Below, piece after piece: positions 45,442 through 53,492 of a stretch of 64,000 bases of DNA. The notes beneath the pieces were generated by a model. That model was not told the origin of the DNA and ran no database searches. It worked only from the letters and a program-made list of their open reading frames with translations. The DNA is from Thermodesulfobacterium sp. (GTDB taxonomy: Bacteria; Desulfobacterota; Thermodesulfobacteria; Thermodesulfobacteriales; Thermodesulfobacteriaceae), in the NCBI GenBank assembly GCA_017656385.1, contig JACDNX010000001.1:62001-126000 (forward strand), given 5' to 3'. How positions within the stretch are numbered: the stretch's first letter is position 1; every line of letters begins with the position of its first letter. Made by a program: the position numbers and the translations under genes.

Positions 45442-46317
45442 ATGATTACTTATTTTTTGCTTGGTGTAGTTATAATTCTTCTGGGTATAATAATTTTTCT
45501 TTTATTAAAGAGAGAAAAAATTGAAAAAGAAGATATAGAGAATGTTATATTAAAAATTTGGAATGAATCTGGGCTTAATGAAAGAATAGGGGAGTTAGGT
45601 CTTCATGCTAAGGAGATTAAAGAAGCTCATAAATCCATAGAAAGGATGTTGCGAGTTCCTTTTGAAAGAGGCTCTTTTGGAGAGATAGTTCTTGAGACCA
45701 TTCTTTCAGATCAGCTCCCTCCAGATATGTTTGGTATAAGAAAAAAAGTACTGGATGGTAAAATTCCTGATGCTTACATTAAATCAACTGTTGGGATTAT
45801 CTGTATAGATTCTAAGTTTCCTCTTGAAAATTACAGAAAAATGATTGAAAGCGAAGATCCCAAGGAAAAAGAGATATATAAAAATAATTTTTTGAGGGAT
45901 GTAAAATTTCATCTTGAGAAAATAGCGAATGATTATGTATGTCCTGAAAAGGGTTCTGCAGGGTTTGCTTTTGCTTATATTCCTTCTGAGAGTGTTTACT
46001 GGTTTTTGGTAAATTCTGCTTTTGAGATGTTAAGAGATTATGTTAAGAAGGGTGTTCAGGTGGTCTCACCTTTAACTTTATCACACAAAATTGAGCTTAT
46101 TAAAGCTGGAGTTCATGCAAAGAAGCTTTCAGAAGAGGCAGAAAGGGTAAACAATGCTATTCTTGAGCTTTCTCGAGAGTTTGAAAAAATTGATAAAGTT
46201 TGGAAAACTTTTTATGGGACTCATCTTAAAAATCTGGTTGGCAAAGCTGAGGAGCTTGATGGTGCATATAAAAGATTAAAAGAAGAGTTTGATAAGATAT
46301 CAAAGTTATCAAATTAA
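45442..46317 (+). CDS. rmuC: RmuC-family DNA recombination protein, short form
   Basis: A 291-residue protein with an N-terminal membrane anchor (residues 1-22) followed by helices and the RmuC nuclease-like domain. The recognisable core runs from VPFERGSFGEIVLETILSD through PDAYIKSTVGIICIDSKFPLENY, with the Asp/Lys residues of a PD-(D/E)XK fold, to GSAGFAFAYIPSE and VQVVSPLTL. RmuC limits inversions and illegitimate recombination in Escherichia coli. This copy is shorter than the 400-500 residue proteins because the coiled coil is reduced. A GGGAG ribosome binding site precedes the ATG. Confidence 0.87.
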   Translation: MITYFLLGVVIILLGIIIFLLLKREKIEKEDIENVILKIWNESGLNERIGELGLHAKEIKEAHKSIERMLRVPFERGSFGEIVLETILSDQLPPDMFGIRKKVLDGKIPDAYIKSTVGIICIDSKFPLENYRKMIESEDPKEKEIYKNNFLRDVKFHLEKIANDYVCPEKGSAGFAFAYIPSESVYWFLVNSAFEMLRDYVKKGVQVVSPLTLSHKIELIKAGVHAKKLSEEAERVNNAILELSREFEKIDKVWKTFYGTHLKNLVGKAEELDGAYKRLKEEFDKISKLSN

Positions 46318-46341
46318 GGAATAAGGGGAAAAAATACTGTC

Positions 46342-46369
46342 TTGACAAAGAAAAATTTGAGAATATATT
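46342..46369 (+). promoter_or_regulatory. Sigma-70 promoter of tRNA-Leu
   Basis: TTGACA (46342-46347) and TATATT (46364-46369) are separated by 16 bases. The predicted start near 46376 is about four bases before the mature tRNA 5' end, so the precursor has almost no leader. Confidence 0.7.
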
Positions 46370-46379
46370 AAAATTTAAC

Positions 46380-46466
46380 GCCGAGGTGGCGGAATTGGAA
46401 GACGCGCTGGCTTGAGGGGCTAGTGGACGTAAGTCCGTGCGGGTTCGAGTCCCGCCCTCGGCACCA
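46380..46466 (+). tRNA. tRNA-Leu (anticodon GAG)
   Basis: An 87-base class II tRNA with encoded CCA (46464-46466). The acceptor arms GCCGAGG (46380-46386) and CCTCGGC (46456-46462) pair fully, followed by discriminator A. The anticodon stem CTGGC/GCTAG encloses the loop TTGAGGG, giving anticodon GAG for leucine CUC and CUU codons. A long variable arm (GGACGTAAGTCC) and the T arm GCGGGTTCGAGTCCCGC are clear. It lies convergent with oppC, five bases from its stop. No integrase or duplicated tRNA 3' end was noticed. Confidence 0.97.
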
Positions 46467-46471
46467 TAAAA

Positions 46472-47305
46472 TCATCTTATTTCTCTCTTGGGATTTAAAA
46501 CTTCTTGTAAGGTTTCCCCCAGTAAAGTAAATGCAAGAACAGTTATAAGAATAGCAAGTCCTGGAAATACTGATAACCACCAGGCAATCTCTAAGGTCTC
46601 TTTACCTTCTATTAAAATATTACCCCAAGATGGTATAGGCGGCTGAACCCCAATTCCTAAAAAAGATAAAGCAGATTCAATAAGAATAGCCTGTCCCAAA
46701 CCCAGAGAAGCAGAAACCAGAACAGGTGGCAAAGCATTGGGAAGAAGATGCCTGAATATAATTCTAAAAGTTCCTGCTCCATAAACCCTTGCTATTAAAA
46801 CAAAATCCCTTTCTTTTAAAGACATTATTTCCGCTCTTACCAGCCTTGCAACTCCCATCCAGCTTGTAGCACCAATTACGATCATTATAGTTAATATAGA
46901 AGGTTCTAAATAGGCAATTACTGCTAAAATCAGAAAAATAGTGGGAAAACAAAGCATTATATCTATAAAACGAGAAATTATCTGATCAACTATTCCTCCC
47001 AAATAACCTGCAAGGGATCCTAAGAAAATTCCTATTCCTATAGAAATTCCTACTGCAACTAAACTCACTTCTAAAGAAATTCTTGAAGCATAAATCATTC
47101 TGCTCAAAACATCTCTTCCCAAAAGATCTGTTCCTAAGGGATGTTTAAGAGAGGGAGGCAGGAGAATTTCATTTACATTTATTTCAAAGGGATCATAGGG
47201 GGATAAGTACGGAGCAAATAGTGCAAGCACTACTAAAATAAAAATAACTATTAAAGAGGCACAACCTATTTTATGTTTTATTAGTTCTTTTAAAAGTTCT
47301 CTCAT
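46472..47305 (-). CDS. Peptide/nickel-type ABC transporter permease, OppC/DppC
   Basis: A 277-residue inner membrane permease with five or six helices. It has the DppC-type N-terminus, HPLGTDLLGRDVLSRMIYASRISL, the EAA loop at LVRAEIMSLKERDFVLIARVYGAG with HLLPNALPPVLV, and AILIESALSFLGIGVQPPIPSWGN. It overlaps the oppB gene by four bases. No substrate-binding protein or ATPase gene of this class lies nearby in the window, so its substrate cannot be inferred. It ends next to the tRNA-Leu gene. Confidence 0.92.
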   Translation of the reverse strand: MRELLKELIKHKIGCASLIVIFILVVLALFAPYLSPYDPFEINVNEILLPPSLKHPLGTDLLGRDVLSRMIYASRISLEVSLVAVGISIGIGIFLGSLAGYLGGIVDQIISRFIDIMLCFPTIFLILAVIAYLEPSILTIMIVIGATSWMGVARLVRAEIMSLKERDFVLIARVYGAGTFRIIFRHLLPNALPPVLVSASLGLGQAILIESALSFLGIGVQPPIPSWGNILIEGKETLEIAWWLSVFPGLAILITVLAFTLLGETLQEVLNPKREIR

Positions 47306-48285
47306 TTACTTTCCAGTCTTATTCTTGGATCAGCAAGTGCATAACCTATATCTGCAAGAAAATTTCCCAGAAGGGTGAGGAAAGAAATTAAAAATAGGTT
47401 TGCCATAATTACTGGATAATCTCTTGCCATTACAGCCTGCCACATCAGTTGTCCTACACCAGGAATTCCAAAAATGGTTTCAAATATTACACTCCCTCCT
47501 ACCAATCCAGGTATGGAAAGTCCTAAAATAGTTATCAGAGGCAAAAGAGCATTTCTTAAAGCATGTTTATAGATTACTACCCTTTCTGGAAGTCCCTTTG
47601 CTCTGGCAAAAAGTATAAAATCTGATTTTAAAACCTCATACATTGAATTTCTCACATATCTTAAAACTCCTGCCAGTCCTCCAAAGGTAGCTACAAATAA
47701 TGGACAAATAAGGTGTTTTGTCCAGTCCCATACCTTTTGAAAAAGGTTCATTTCATCATAACCAATGGTTGAATGAAGTCCTGAAATTGGAAGCCACTGA
47801 AGTTTTACTCCAAAAATCATCATCAGTATTATAGCTAACCAGAAACTTGGCATAGCATAACCAATAAAGGTAACCACCGTGGTTATTCTATCAAAGGCAC
47901 TTTCTGCTTTTACCGCAGAGTAAACCCCCATAGGAATGGCAATCAAAAGGATTAGAAATAAAGACAGAGCATTTATAAAAAGAGTTACAGGAAGTCTTTC
48001 TTTTATTTTGTCCCATACAGGTCTTTGATCTAAAGAAAAAGATCTGCCAAAATCCAGTTTAATAATACCTTTTAACCACTTCCAGTATTGGACATAAAGG
48101 GGTTTGTCAAGTCCATACATTTTTACAAGTTTTTCTCTGTATTCAGGGGTAATTTTGGGATTAAATTCTGTAAGAGGACTTAGTGGTCCTCCAGGTGCAA
48201 GATGAATAATTGAAAAACTTATTATGGTTATTCCTAAAAGGGTAATTATAAGAGTTAAAAATCTTTTTAAAAGAAAAGCAATCAT
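47302..48285 (-). CDS. Peptide/nickel-type ABC transporter permease, OppB/DppB
   Basis: A 327-residue permease with the OppB/DppB layout: first helix, periplasmic region with GPLSPLTEFNPKITPEYREKLVKMYGL, YVQYWKWLKGIIKLDFGRSF, the EAA loop SDFILFARAKGLPERVVIYK with HALRNALLPLITILG, and the last helices with GSVIFETIFGIPGVGQLMWQA. It overlaps tsaB by four bases upstream and oppC by four downstream. The pair sits at the end of a housekeeping operon rather than with oppA, oppD and oppF. Confidence 0.92.
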   Translation of the reverse strand: MIAFLLKRFLTLIITLLGITIISFSIIHLAPGGPLSPLTEFNPKITPEYREKLVKMYGLDKPLYVQYWKWLKGIIKLDFGRSFSLDQRPVWDKIKERLPVTLFINALSLFLILLIAIPMGVYSAVKAESAFDRITTVVTFIGYAMPSFWLAIILMMIFGVKLQWLPISGLHSTIGYDEMNLFQKVWDWTKHLICPLFVATFGGLAGVLRYVRNSMYEVLKSDFILFARAKGLPERVVIYKHALRNALLPLITILGLSIPGLVGGSVIFETIFGIPGVGQLMWQAVMARDYPVIMANLFLISFLTLLGNFLADIGYALADPRIRLESK

Positions 48286-48983
48286 GTTACCCTCAGTCCG
48301 CTTTTTCTCTCAGCTTCAGAGGGTTTTAAATATAAAGGCAGAATTTTTTCAGCATCTTTTATTTCCGCTATCCCCTGTTTTAATTTTATATAAGCTAATT
48401 TAGCAACCAGCCCTGCACTTAGATTTGGGGGAAAGATTGGCTCAATAAAAAAATCTTTTAAATTCTCTTTTAAAAAGTCTTTCCATTTTCCAAGAGTTTC
48501 ACTTACAAAAAGAGAGGGAGCATTTATATAAAGAGGCAAGTCTTTTAAGGGAATACATTTTGGAGAAAGCAAAGTTTTTAGATGAAAATTTTCCCATCTA
48601 TAGGAAGCTAAAAAGACCTCTTTGCTGTAAGCATCAACTAAGCTAACTATGTTTTCAGAGTAACTTATGAAATTAGTTGCTAAAATCTCTAAACTTGATA
48701 CTGTAATAACTGGTTTAGGGTAAACCAAGCACAATCCCTTCAGAATAGAAAGCCCGATTCTTAAGCCTGTAAAACTCCCAGGTCCTATATCAATAGCATA
48801 ATAGTTCAACTCATCTAAGGAAAAACCTAAGATTTTTTCAAGAAAGGGTAAAGACTTAAAGATAATATTAGAATAGGACTCTTTTGAGAATAAAGCTATT
48901 TCACCTAATAAACTTTCTCTAAAAAGGGCAATTCCTCCTGTTTTTCCAGAGGTTTCAATAGCAAGGATTAAGGGAGCCTCCAT
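48282..48983 (-). CDS. tsaB: tRNA threonylcarbamoyladenosine biosynthesis protein TsaB
   Basis: A 233-residue ASKHA-fold protein that partners TsaD in making the t6A modification at position 37 of ANN-decoding tRNAs. The marks are ILAIETSGKTGGIALF at the start and DIGPGSFTGLRIGLSILKGL, a near-perfect TsaB signature. The C-terminal part, LSAGLVAKLAYIKL and PLYLKPSEAE, is also typical. It overlaps the rseP stop by 16 bases. Confidence 0.94.
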   Translation of the reverse strand: MEAPLILAIETSGKTGGIALFRESLLGEIALFSKESYSNIIFKSLPFLEKILGFSLDELNYYAIDIGPGSFTGLRIGLSILKGLCLVYPKPVITVSSLEILATNFISYSENIVSLVDAYSKEVFLASYRWENFHLKTLLSPKCIPLKDLPLYINAPSLFVSETLGKWKDFLKENLKDFFIEPIFPPNLSAGLVAKLAYIKLKQGIAEIKDAEKILPLYLKPSEAERKSGLRVT

Positions 48984-50050
48984 CCTCTAAGAAGTTTTAA
49001 AATATCGTTATAAAAAACTGCTATGCTTAGAGCGAGTATTAGAAATAATCCGATTTTGAAAATTAACTCCTGAGTTTTTAAAGACAGAGGTTTTCTTCTT
49101 ATAGCTTCAATTCCAAAAAGGACAAGATGTCCTCCATCAAGCATAGGAAGAGGCAATATGTTAATAACACCCAGGTTTACAGAAAGAAGTGCTGTAAATG
49201 ATAAAAGATATGATATACCCATTTTTGCAGTTTCTCCTGCCATTTTCCCTATGGTAATAGGACCTCCCAAAGTAGAGAAAGGTATTTCTCCAGTAAAGAG
49301 TTTATAAATAGCTACAAAGATAAGTCCGGTCAGTTCTACTACCTTCTTAACAGCCAGGTTAAAAGCAGAAATTATGTCATATTTCTGATGAATAATTTCT
49401 TGAGTAGATTTAATTCCTATTATAGGAACTTTTGTTTTTTTTCCAAATATATTATAACCTTCTTTCAACTCTGGTTTTATGTTTACTTCAAAAATTTGAT
49501 CCTTTCTTTTTATTGTTAAAATTACTGATTTTGAAATCTTTTTGGATCTTAGTAAAAACACGAGTTCTTGGAAGGATTTTACTTTTTTCCCATTAACTTT
49601 GATTATCTCATCTCCGGGTTTAAGTCCTGCTTTTTCTGCAGGAGAACCTGGCATGACCTCTCCGATTTTAGCTGGCAATATAAAACTTCCTACACTGGCA
49701 AATAAAAGCCAGAAGATAAAAACAGCTAAAATAAAATTAGCCAATGGTCCTGCAATTACTATAATAGCTTTTTCCCAAGGCTTTTTAAAGGCAAAAGCTC
49801 TTTCAGGTTTTTCTACAAGAGGAATAGTTTCAGGATGTTCTCCATAAAGTTTAACATATCCTCCCAAGGGAATAAGAGAAAGCCTATATTCTGTTTCTCC
49901 GGCTTTAAATCCGATAAGACGAGGACCAAACCCCAGAGAAAAAACTTCAACCTTAACCTTTAACAGTTTGGCTGCTAAAAAATGTCCCAATTCATGAACA
50001 AAAATTAAAGCACCTATTACCAGAATGGCAACAATTACAGTTGTAACCAT
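48968..50050 (-). CDS. rseP: RIP metalloprotease RseP (site-2 protease)
   Basis: A 360-residue intramembrane zinc protease. The first helix contains HELGH (His19, Glu20, His23) in FVHELGHFLAAKLL. A single PDZ domain spans about residues 125-200 with IGEVMPGSPAEKAGLKPGDEI. The last catalytic region NILPLPMLDGGHLVLF carries the metal aspartate. It lies four bases after dxr, the common dxr-rseP order. Confidence 0.96.
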   Translation of the reverse strand: MVTTVIVAILVIGALIFVHELGHFLAAKLLKVKVEVFSLGFGPRLIGFKAGETEYRLSLIPLGGYVKLYGEHPETIPLVEKPERAFAFKKPWEKAIIVIAGPLANFILAVFIFWLLFASVGSFILPAKIGEVMPGSPAEKAGLKPGDEIIKVNGKKVKSFQELVFLLRSKKISKSVILTIKRKDQIFEVNIKPELKEGYNIFGKKTKVPIIGIKSTQEIIHQKYDIISAFNLAVKKVVELTGLIFVAIYKLFTGEIPFSTLGGPITIGKMAGETAKMGISYLLSFTALLSVNLGVINILPLPMLDGGHLVLFGIEAIRRKPLSLKTQELIFKIGLFLILALSIAVFYNDILKLLRGWRLP

Positions 50051-50053
50051 TTT

Positions 50054-51211
50054 TTAAGATTTTTTAATTAGGTTTTCAGTAAATTCGCAAACCCTTTGGT
50101 GAAGCCCCAGTGTTTCGTAAATATTTTTAAAATTAATAGAAGGTATTTTAAATTCATTTAAAGTTTTTTCAAGGAAATAAGGAATTTTATCAAAACTAAT
50201 TTTACGGTCTAAAAAGGCAGAAACAACCACTTCATCAGCAGCTTCTAACACTAAAGGATAGGCCCCTCCCAGTTTCCCTGCTTTGTAGGCTAACTTTAAA
50301 CAGGGAAATTTCTTTAAACTCGGTTTTTTAAAAATCAGTTTTTTCATTTGAATAAGATCAATGTTTTTTATCTGCATTTCAGCTCTTTCTGGATAGTTCA
50401 AAGCATAGGCTATGGGAATTTTCATATCAGGGGGACTTACATGCATTAAATAGCAACCATCTAAAAGCTTTATAATTCCGTGAACTAAGCTTTGGGGATG
50501 AATAACCACCTCAATTTTTTCTAAGGGGAAATCAAACAAAATCATTGCTTCCAACACTTCAAATCCTTTATTCATTAGGGTTGCAGAATCTACTGAAATC
50601 TTTTTACCCATCTTCCATGTAGGATGAGAAATCGCTTCTTCAGGGGTTATCTTAGGAAATTCTCTTAAAGGAGTTTTATAAAAAGGTCCACCTGAGGCAG
50701 TAAGAATAAGTTTTTCTATATATTCTTTTTTTTCTTTTTGTAATAACTGAAAAAAAGCCGAATGTTCACTATCTACAGGTAAAAGGTCTGCTCCACTCTT
50801 TTTAGCTACTTCTTTTAAAAAACTACCTACAGATATAATACATTCTTTATTTGCTATAGCTACTCTTTTGCCAGTTTTTAAGGCATAATAAGTAGGAATT
50901 AATGCTTTTATTCCTGATATTCCTATTACTGCTATGTCTATTTGTTCTAAAGAGGCAAGCTCTTTTAATCCATCATCTCCCCACAATATTTGAGCCTGAT
51001 AACTTAGTGATGTCTTTAAGTCTTTTGCATCTTCTTTTTTTTCCACTACTATATAGGGAACTTTAAAAGTTTCAGAAAGTTTTTGGAGTTCTTTAATTTT
51101 TGATTTTGCTGTAAGACCTACAATTTTGAATCTATCGGAATTATTCTTTATATACTCTATAGTTGACTTTCCAATAGATCCCGTAGCTCCAAAAATAACT
51201 ACATTTTTCAT
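50054..51211 (-). CDS. dxr: 1-deoxy-D-xylulose 5-phosphate reductoisomerase
   Basis: A 385-residue NADPH enzyme, second step of the MEP isoprenoid pathway. It has the dinucleotide motif FGATGSIGKST at residues 7-17, ANKECIISVGSF, LLPVDSEHSAFFQLL with metal-binding residues, LTASGGPFY, HPTWKMGKKISVDSATLMNKG and VHPQSLVHGII. The pathway link to ispE (20729-21562) is clear. Length and motifs are normal. Confidence 0.97.
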   Translation of the reverse strand: MKNVVIFGATGSIGKSTIEYIKNNSDRFKIVGLTAKSKIKELQKLSETFKVPYIVVEKKEDAKDLKTSLSYQAQILWGDDGLKELASLEQIDIAVIGISGIKALIPTYYALKTGKRVAIANKECIISVGSFLKEVAKKSGADLLPVDSEHSAFFQLLQKEKKEYIEKLILTASGGPFYKTPLREFPKITPEEAISHPTWKMGKKISVDSATLMNKGFEVLEAMILFDFPLEKIEVVIHPQSLVHGIIKLLDGCYLMHVSPPDMKIPIAYALNYPERAEMQIKNIDLIQMKKLIFKKPSLKKFPCLKLAYKAGKLGGAYPLVLEAADEVVVSAFLDRKISFDKIPYFLEKTLNEFKIPSINFKNIYETLGLHQRVCEFTENLIKKS

Positions 51212-51223
51212 TCTGAGCTTATT

Positions 51224-51577
51224 TTACTTGTTACTCTCTGGAATGGAAAGTGGCTCTTTGGGAGGTGTTGGTATAGGAACAGGTGTTGGAGGCAAAGTTT
51301 TATTAGAAGTTGAAGAAGCAGGAATTTCAGTTTTCAATACAGAGGGTTTATGTTTCTCAGTAAAAATTTTGGTAAGAAGCAGAGAATTGAGAAAAAAGAG
51401 CAAAACAAGAATCATAGTAACTTTATTTAAGAAGTTAGTAGGCCCTGCACCTCCAAAAATAGCTTCTGCACCTCTAAAAACTGCTCCATATTCAGAACCT
51501 TTGGTAACATTTATCAAAACTATAAGAATAATAAGAATTGCAAGAATTATTTGAAAAACTATTAAAAAGGTTTCCAT
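51224..51577 (-). CDS. secG: Preprotein translocase subunit SecG
   Basis: A 117-residue protein with an N-terminal membrane helix, the SecG loop GSEYGAVFRGAEAIFGGAGPTNFLNKVT, and a second helix FLNSLLLTKIF-type. A proline/serine-rich tail (PPTPVPIPTPP) of about 35 residues is added, as seen in several deltaproteobacterial SecG proteins. It lies 12 bases before dxr, with a GGAGG ribosome binding site. Confidence 0.9.
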   Translation of the reverse strand: METFLIVFQIILAILIILIVLINVTKGSEYGAVFRGAEAIFGGAGPTNFLNKVTMILVLLFFLNSLLLTKIFTEKHKPSVLKTEIPASSTSNKTLPPTPVPIPTPPKEPLSIPESNK

Positions 51578-51597
51578 TTTTACTTTTCCTCCGAAAG

Positions 51598-52788
51598 CTA
51601 TCTCATAGGAAATAGTTCTGCACCAGGTAGGCTATCAACAGGTTCAGTTAAAAGCATATCTCCGTTTTTTATCCAGCTTTTAAGAATTTCTGCAATTTCC
51701 CTTGCTCTGGAAAAGCTGGATACAGGGTAGGTAGGCACTTCTTTACCAAGTATTTTAATTTTCCCACTTTTTAGTTCTGCATAGCTTACAATACCATAGT
51801 TACGCTTTATTCCGTTTGGATAATCGTAGGAATAATCAACCACCTGGGTAAAGAGATCTTCATCAGAAAGTCCAGCCCATTCAGCAACTTGTTCATTCAA
51901 AATAGGTATAGGAATTCCCAGTCCTACCGCTAAGGAGCATCCATAACCTATGTGACTTGTTCCAACAAGCCACTTAGGGCTCATTTCCTTCAAATTTCCT
52001 ATAACCATAAGGGTGGCTGCAGGATGGATTGGAGCCCCCTTGGGAGTTCTTTTTACTTTCATAGTATGCTGAGTTCCACACCAGATTACATAACCCTTTG
52101 CTCCTCCGAGAAAGATCCTTGTTCCTATACCTATGGTTTTCAGATGAGGATCTTTAAGTAAAGGAGAGAGACACCCTGCAGTAGCATAATTGGCATTTCC
52201 AAGATCAGGTTTTAATACTCCCATATAGGTATATAAGATTTTATCAGAAAGATTTATAGCACAGTTATAGTTTTGGTAAGCATTTCTGGGATTACACAAA
52301 ACTGCATTTTTTAAATCATGAATAGTTATTTCTGTTTCATAGGTTCTTCTTGGATAACAGTGTGTGCCGTATCCTATAGCTCTTAGATAGATTTTTTTTC
52401 CAGCTACTAAATCATGAATTACATGTCCTCCACCGTAAAGAAACTGTCCAGGAAAGACCTTATTAAGAGGGTCATCTTCTTTTGTTTCTGTTGCACCTAT
52501 GTAGCAATCTACAGCAGCAAGCCCTCCATAAGCAGGAACATCATTCAACCACACCCTATAAGCCTTAATAGTAGGAACACTATGTCCAAAATTAATAAAA
52601 GCTCCTGAAGAGCACATGGGAGAAAAAGTCCCGGTTGTAACTACATCAACCTCCTTTGCTGCCTGTAAAGGTCCTACCTCATTTACAAGTTTTGAAAACT
52701 CTTCAGCAGTTAAAACTACAACCTCTCCTTTTTCTATTTTCTTATTTATTTCTTCTACAGTTCTTTTTACTTTGAATTCGTTATTCAT
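51598..52788 (-). CDS. Homocysteine biosynthesis protein, COG1900/DUF39 family
   Basis: A protein of about 396 residues matching the DUF39 family, which in methanogens is needed for homocysteine formation from aspartate semialdehyde and sulfide. Conserved segments include VDVVTTGTFSPMCSSGAFINFGH with the CSSG cysteine, YGGGHVIHDLVAGK, ATAGCLSPLL, GTRIFLGGAKGYVIWCGTQH and GTSHIGYGCSLAVGLGIPIPIL. I prefer the ATG at 52788 over the earlier in-frame one at 52821, which overlaps the CBS gene. The gene directly follows the CBS/ACT-type protein; in some methanogens the CBS pair is fused to this domain. Confidence 0.85.
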   Translation of the reverse strand: MNNEFKVKRTVEEINKKIEKGEVVVLTAEEFSKLVNEVGPLQAAKEVDVVTTGTFSPMCSSGAFINFGHSVPTIKAYRVWLNDVPAYGGLAAVDCYIGATETKEDDPLNKVFPGQFLYGGGHVIHDLVAGKKIYLRAIGYGTHCYPRRTYETEITIHDLKNAVLCNPRNAYQNYNCAINLSDKILYTYMGVLKPDLGNANYATAGCLSPLLKDPHLKTIGIGTRIFLGGAKGYVIWCGTQHTMKVKRTPKGAPIHPAATLMVIGNLKEMSPKWLVGTSHIGYGCSLAVGLGIPIPILNEQVAEWAGLSDEDLFTQVVDYSYDYPNGIKRNYGIVSYAELKSGKIKILGKEVPTYPVSSFSRAREIAEILKSWIKNGDMLLTEPVDSLPGAELFPMR

Positions 52789-52801
52789 TTTAAAACTCTC
52801 T

Positions 52802-53395
52802 TTATTCAAGTAGTGAAACAATTTTGTGACCAGAAGCTTCTAAATCTGAAGCTATTTTATCAAGGGCTATTTTTTCAAGTCTTATAAAATATACCTTTTC
52901 TCCATTTAAATTAACATCCATTCCAATAGAAATTATCTTTCCCCCTCCTTTTCTTATTATTTCCAGAACCTCATTTAAATTATCCTTTTTGGGGATTACA
53001 TCCAAACGAGAAGAAGATTTGAGAAGTCCCATTAGCTCAATAAAAGCTTCCAAAATATCTGTAATAGTGATAATCCCTATTAGTTTTCCTTTTCTAACCA
53101 CTGGAAGCCCACCTATTTTATACTTGTATATAATTCTTGCTGCTTCATCAATTGTAGTTTCAGGATCAACAGTAATTGGATTTAAAATCATAACTTCCTT
53201 TAAGGGAAATTGTAGTTTTTCAGAAGAAAGATAAGCTCTAAGATTACTCTCAGTTACAAGTCCTACAAGTTTGGCATTTTCTACCACTGGAATATGCCTT
53301 ATAGAAAAACGTCTCATCAACTGTATTGCTTCTTCTACAGTATCCTCAGGAGAAGCTGTAATTACTTCAGTAACCATCCAGCTTTTAACTTTCAT
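52802..53395 (-). CDS. CBS-pair and ACT-like domain protein
   Basis: A 197-residue protein. Residues 1-60 and 65-120 are two CBS motifs (SPEDTVEEAIQLMRRFSIRHIPVVE and DPETTIDEAARIIYKYKIGGLPVV with GIITITDILEAF). The rest, from about residue 135, resembles the ACT-like tail of AcuB-type proteins. It may bind an adenine nucleotide or S-adenosylmethionine and tune the adjacent homocysteine biosynthesis protein. The link is inferred from adjacency and from the fused form known in methanogens. Confidence 0.75.
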   Translation of the reverse strand: MKVKSWMVTEVITASPEDTVEEAIQLMRRFSIRHIPVVENAKLVGLVTESNLRAYLSSEKLQFPLKEVMILNPITVDPETTIDEAARIIYKYKIGGLPVVRKGKLIGIITITDILEAFIELMGLLKSSSRLDVIPKKDNLNEVLEIIRKGGGKIISIGMDVNLNGEKVYFIRLEKIALDKIASDLEASGHKIVSLLE

Positions 53396-53492
53396 AACAT
53401 CTAAATCCTTTTATTTAATTAAAACTTTTAAAACACTATACCACAAAAATTTAAAACGCAAAGAGAAAATTGGAAATACTTAGTTTTTATTC

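Noticed and set aside
46380-46466. tRNA-Leu as an integration site for a mobile element
   Set aside because: No integrase, no repeated 3' tRNA fragment and no change in gene content was noticed on either side.
46368-46580. Minus-strand 70-residue open frame across tRNA-Leu
   Set aside because: It runs through the tRNA gene and the end of oppC in another frame; no ribosome binding site or family match supports it.
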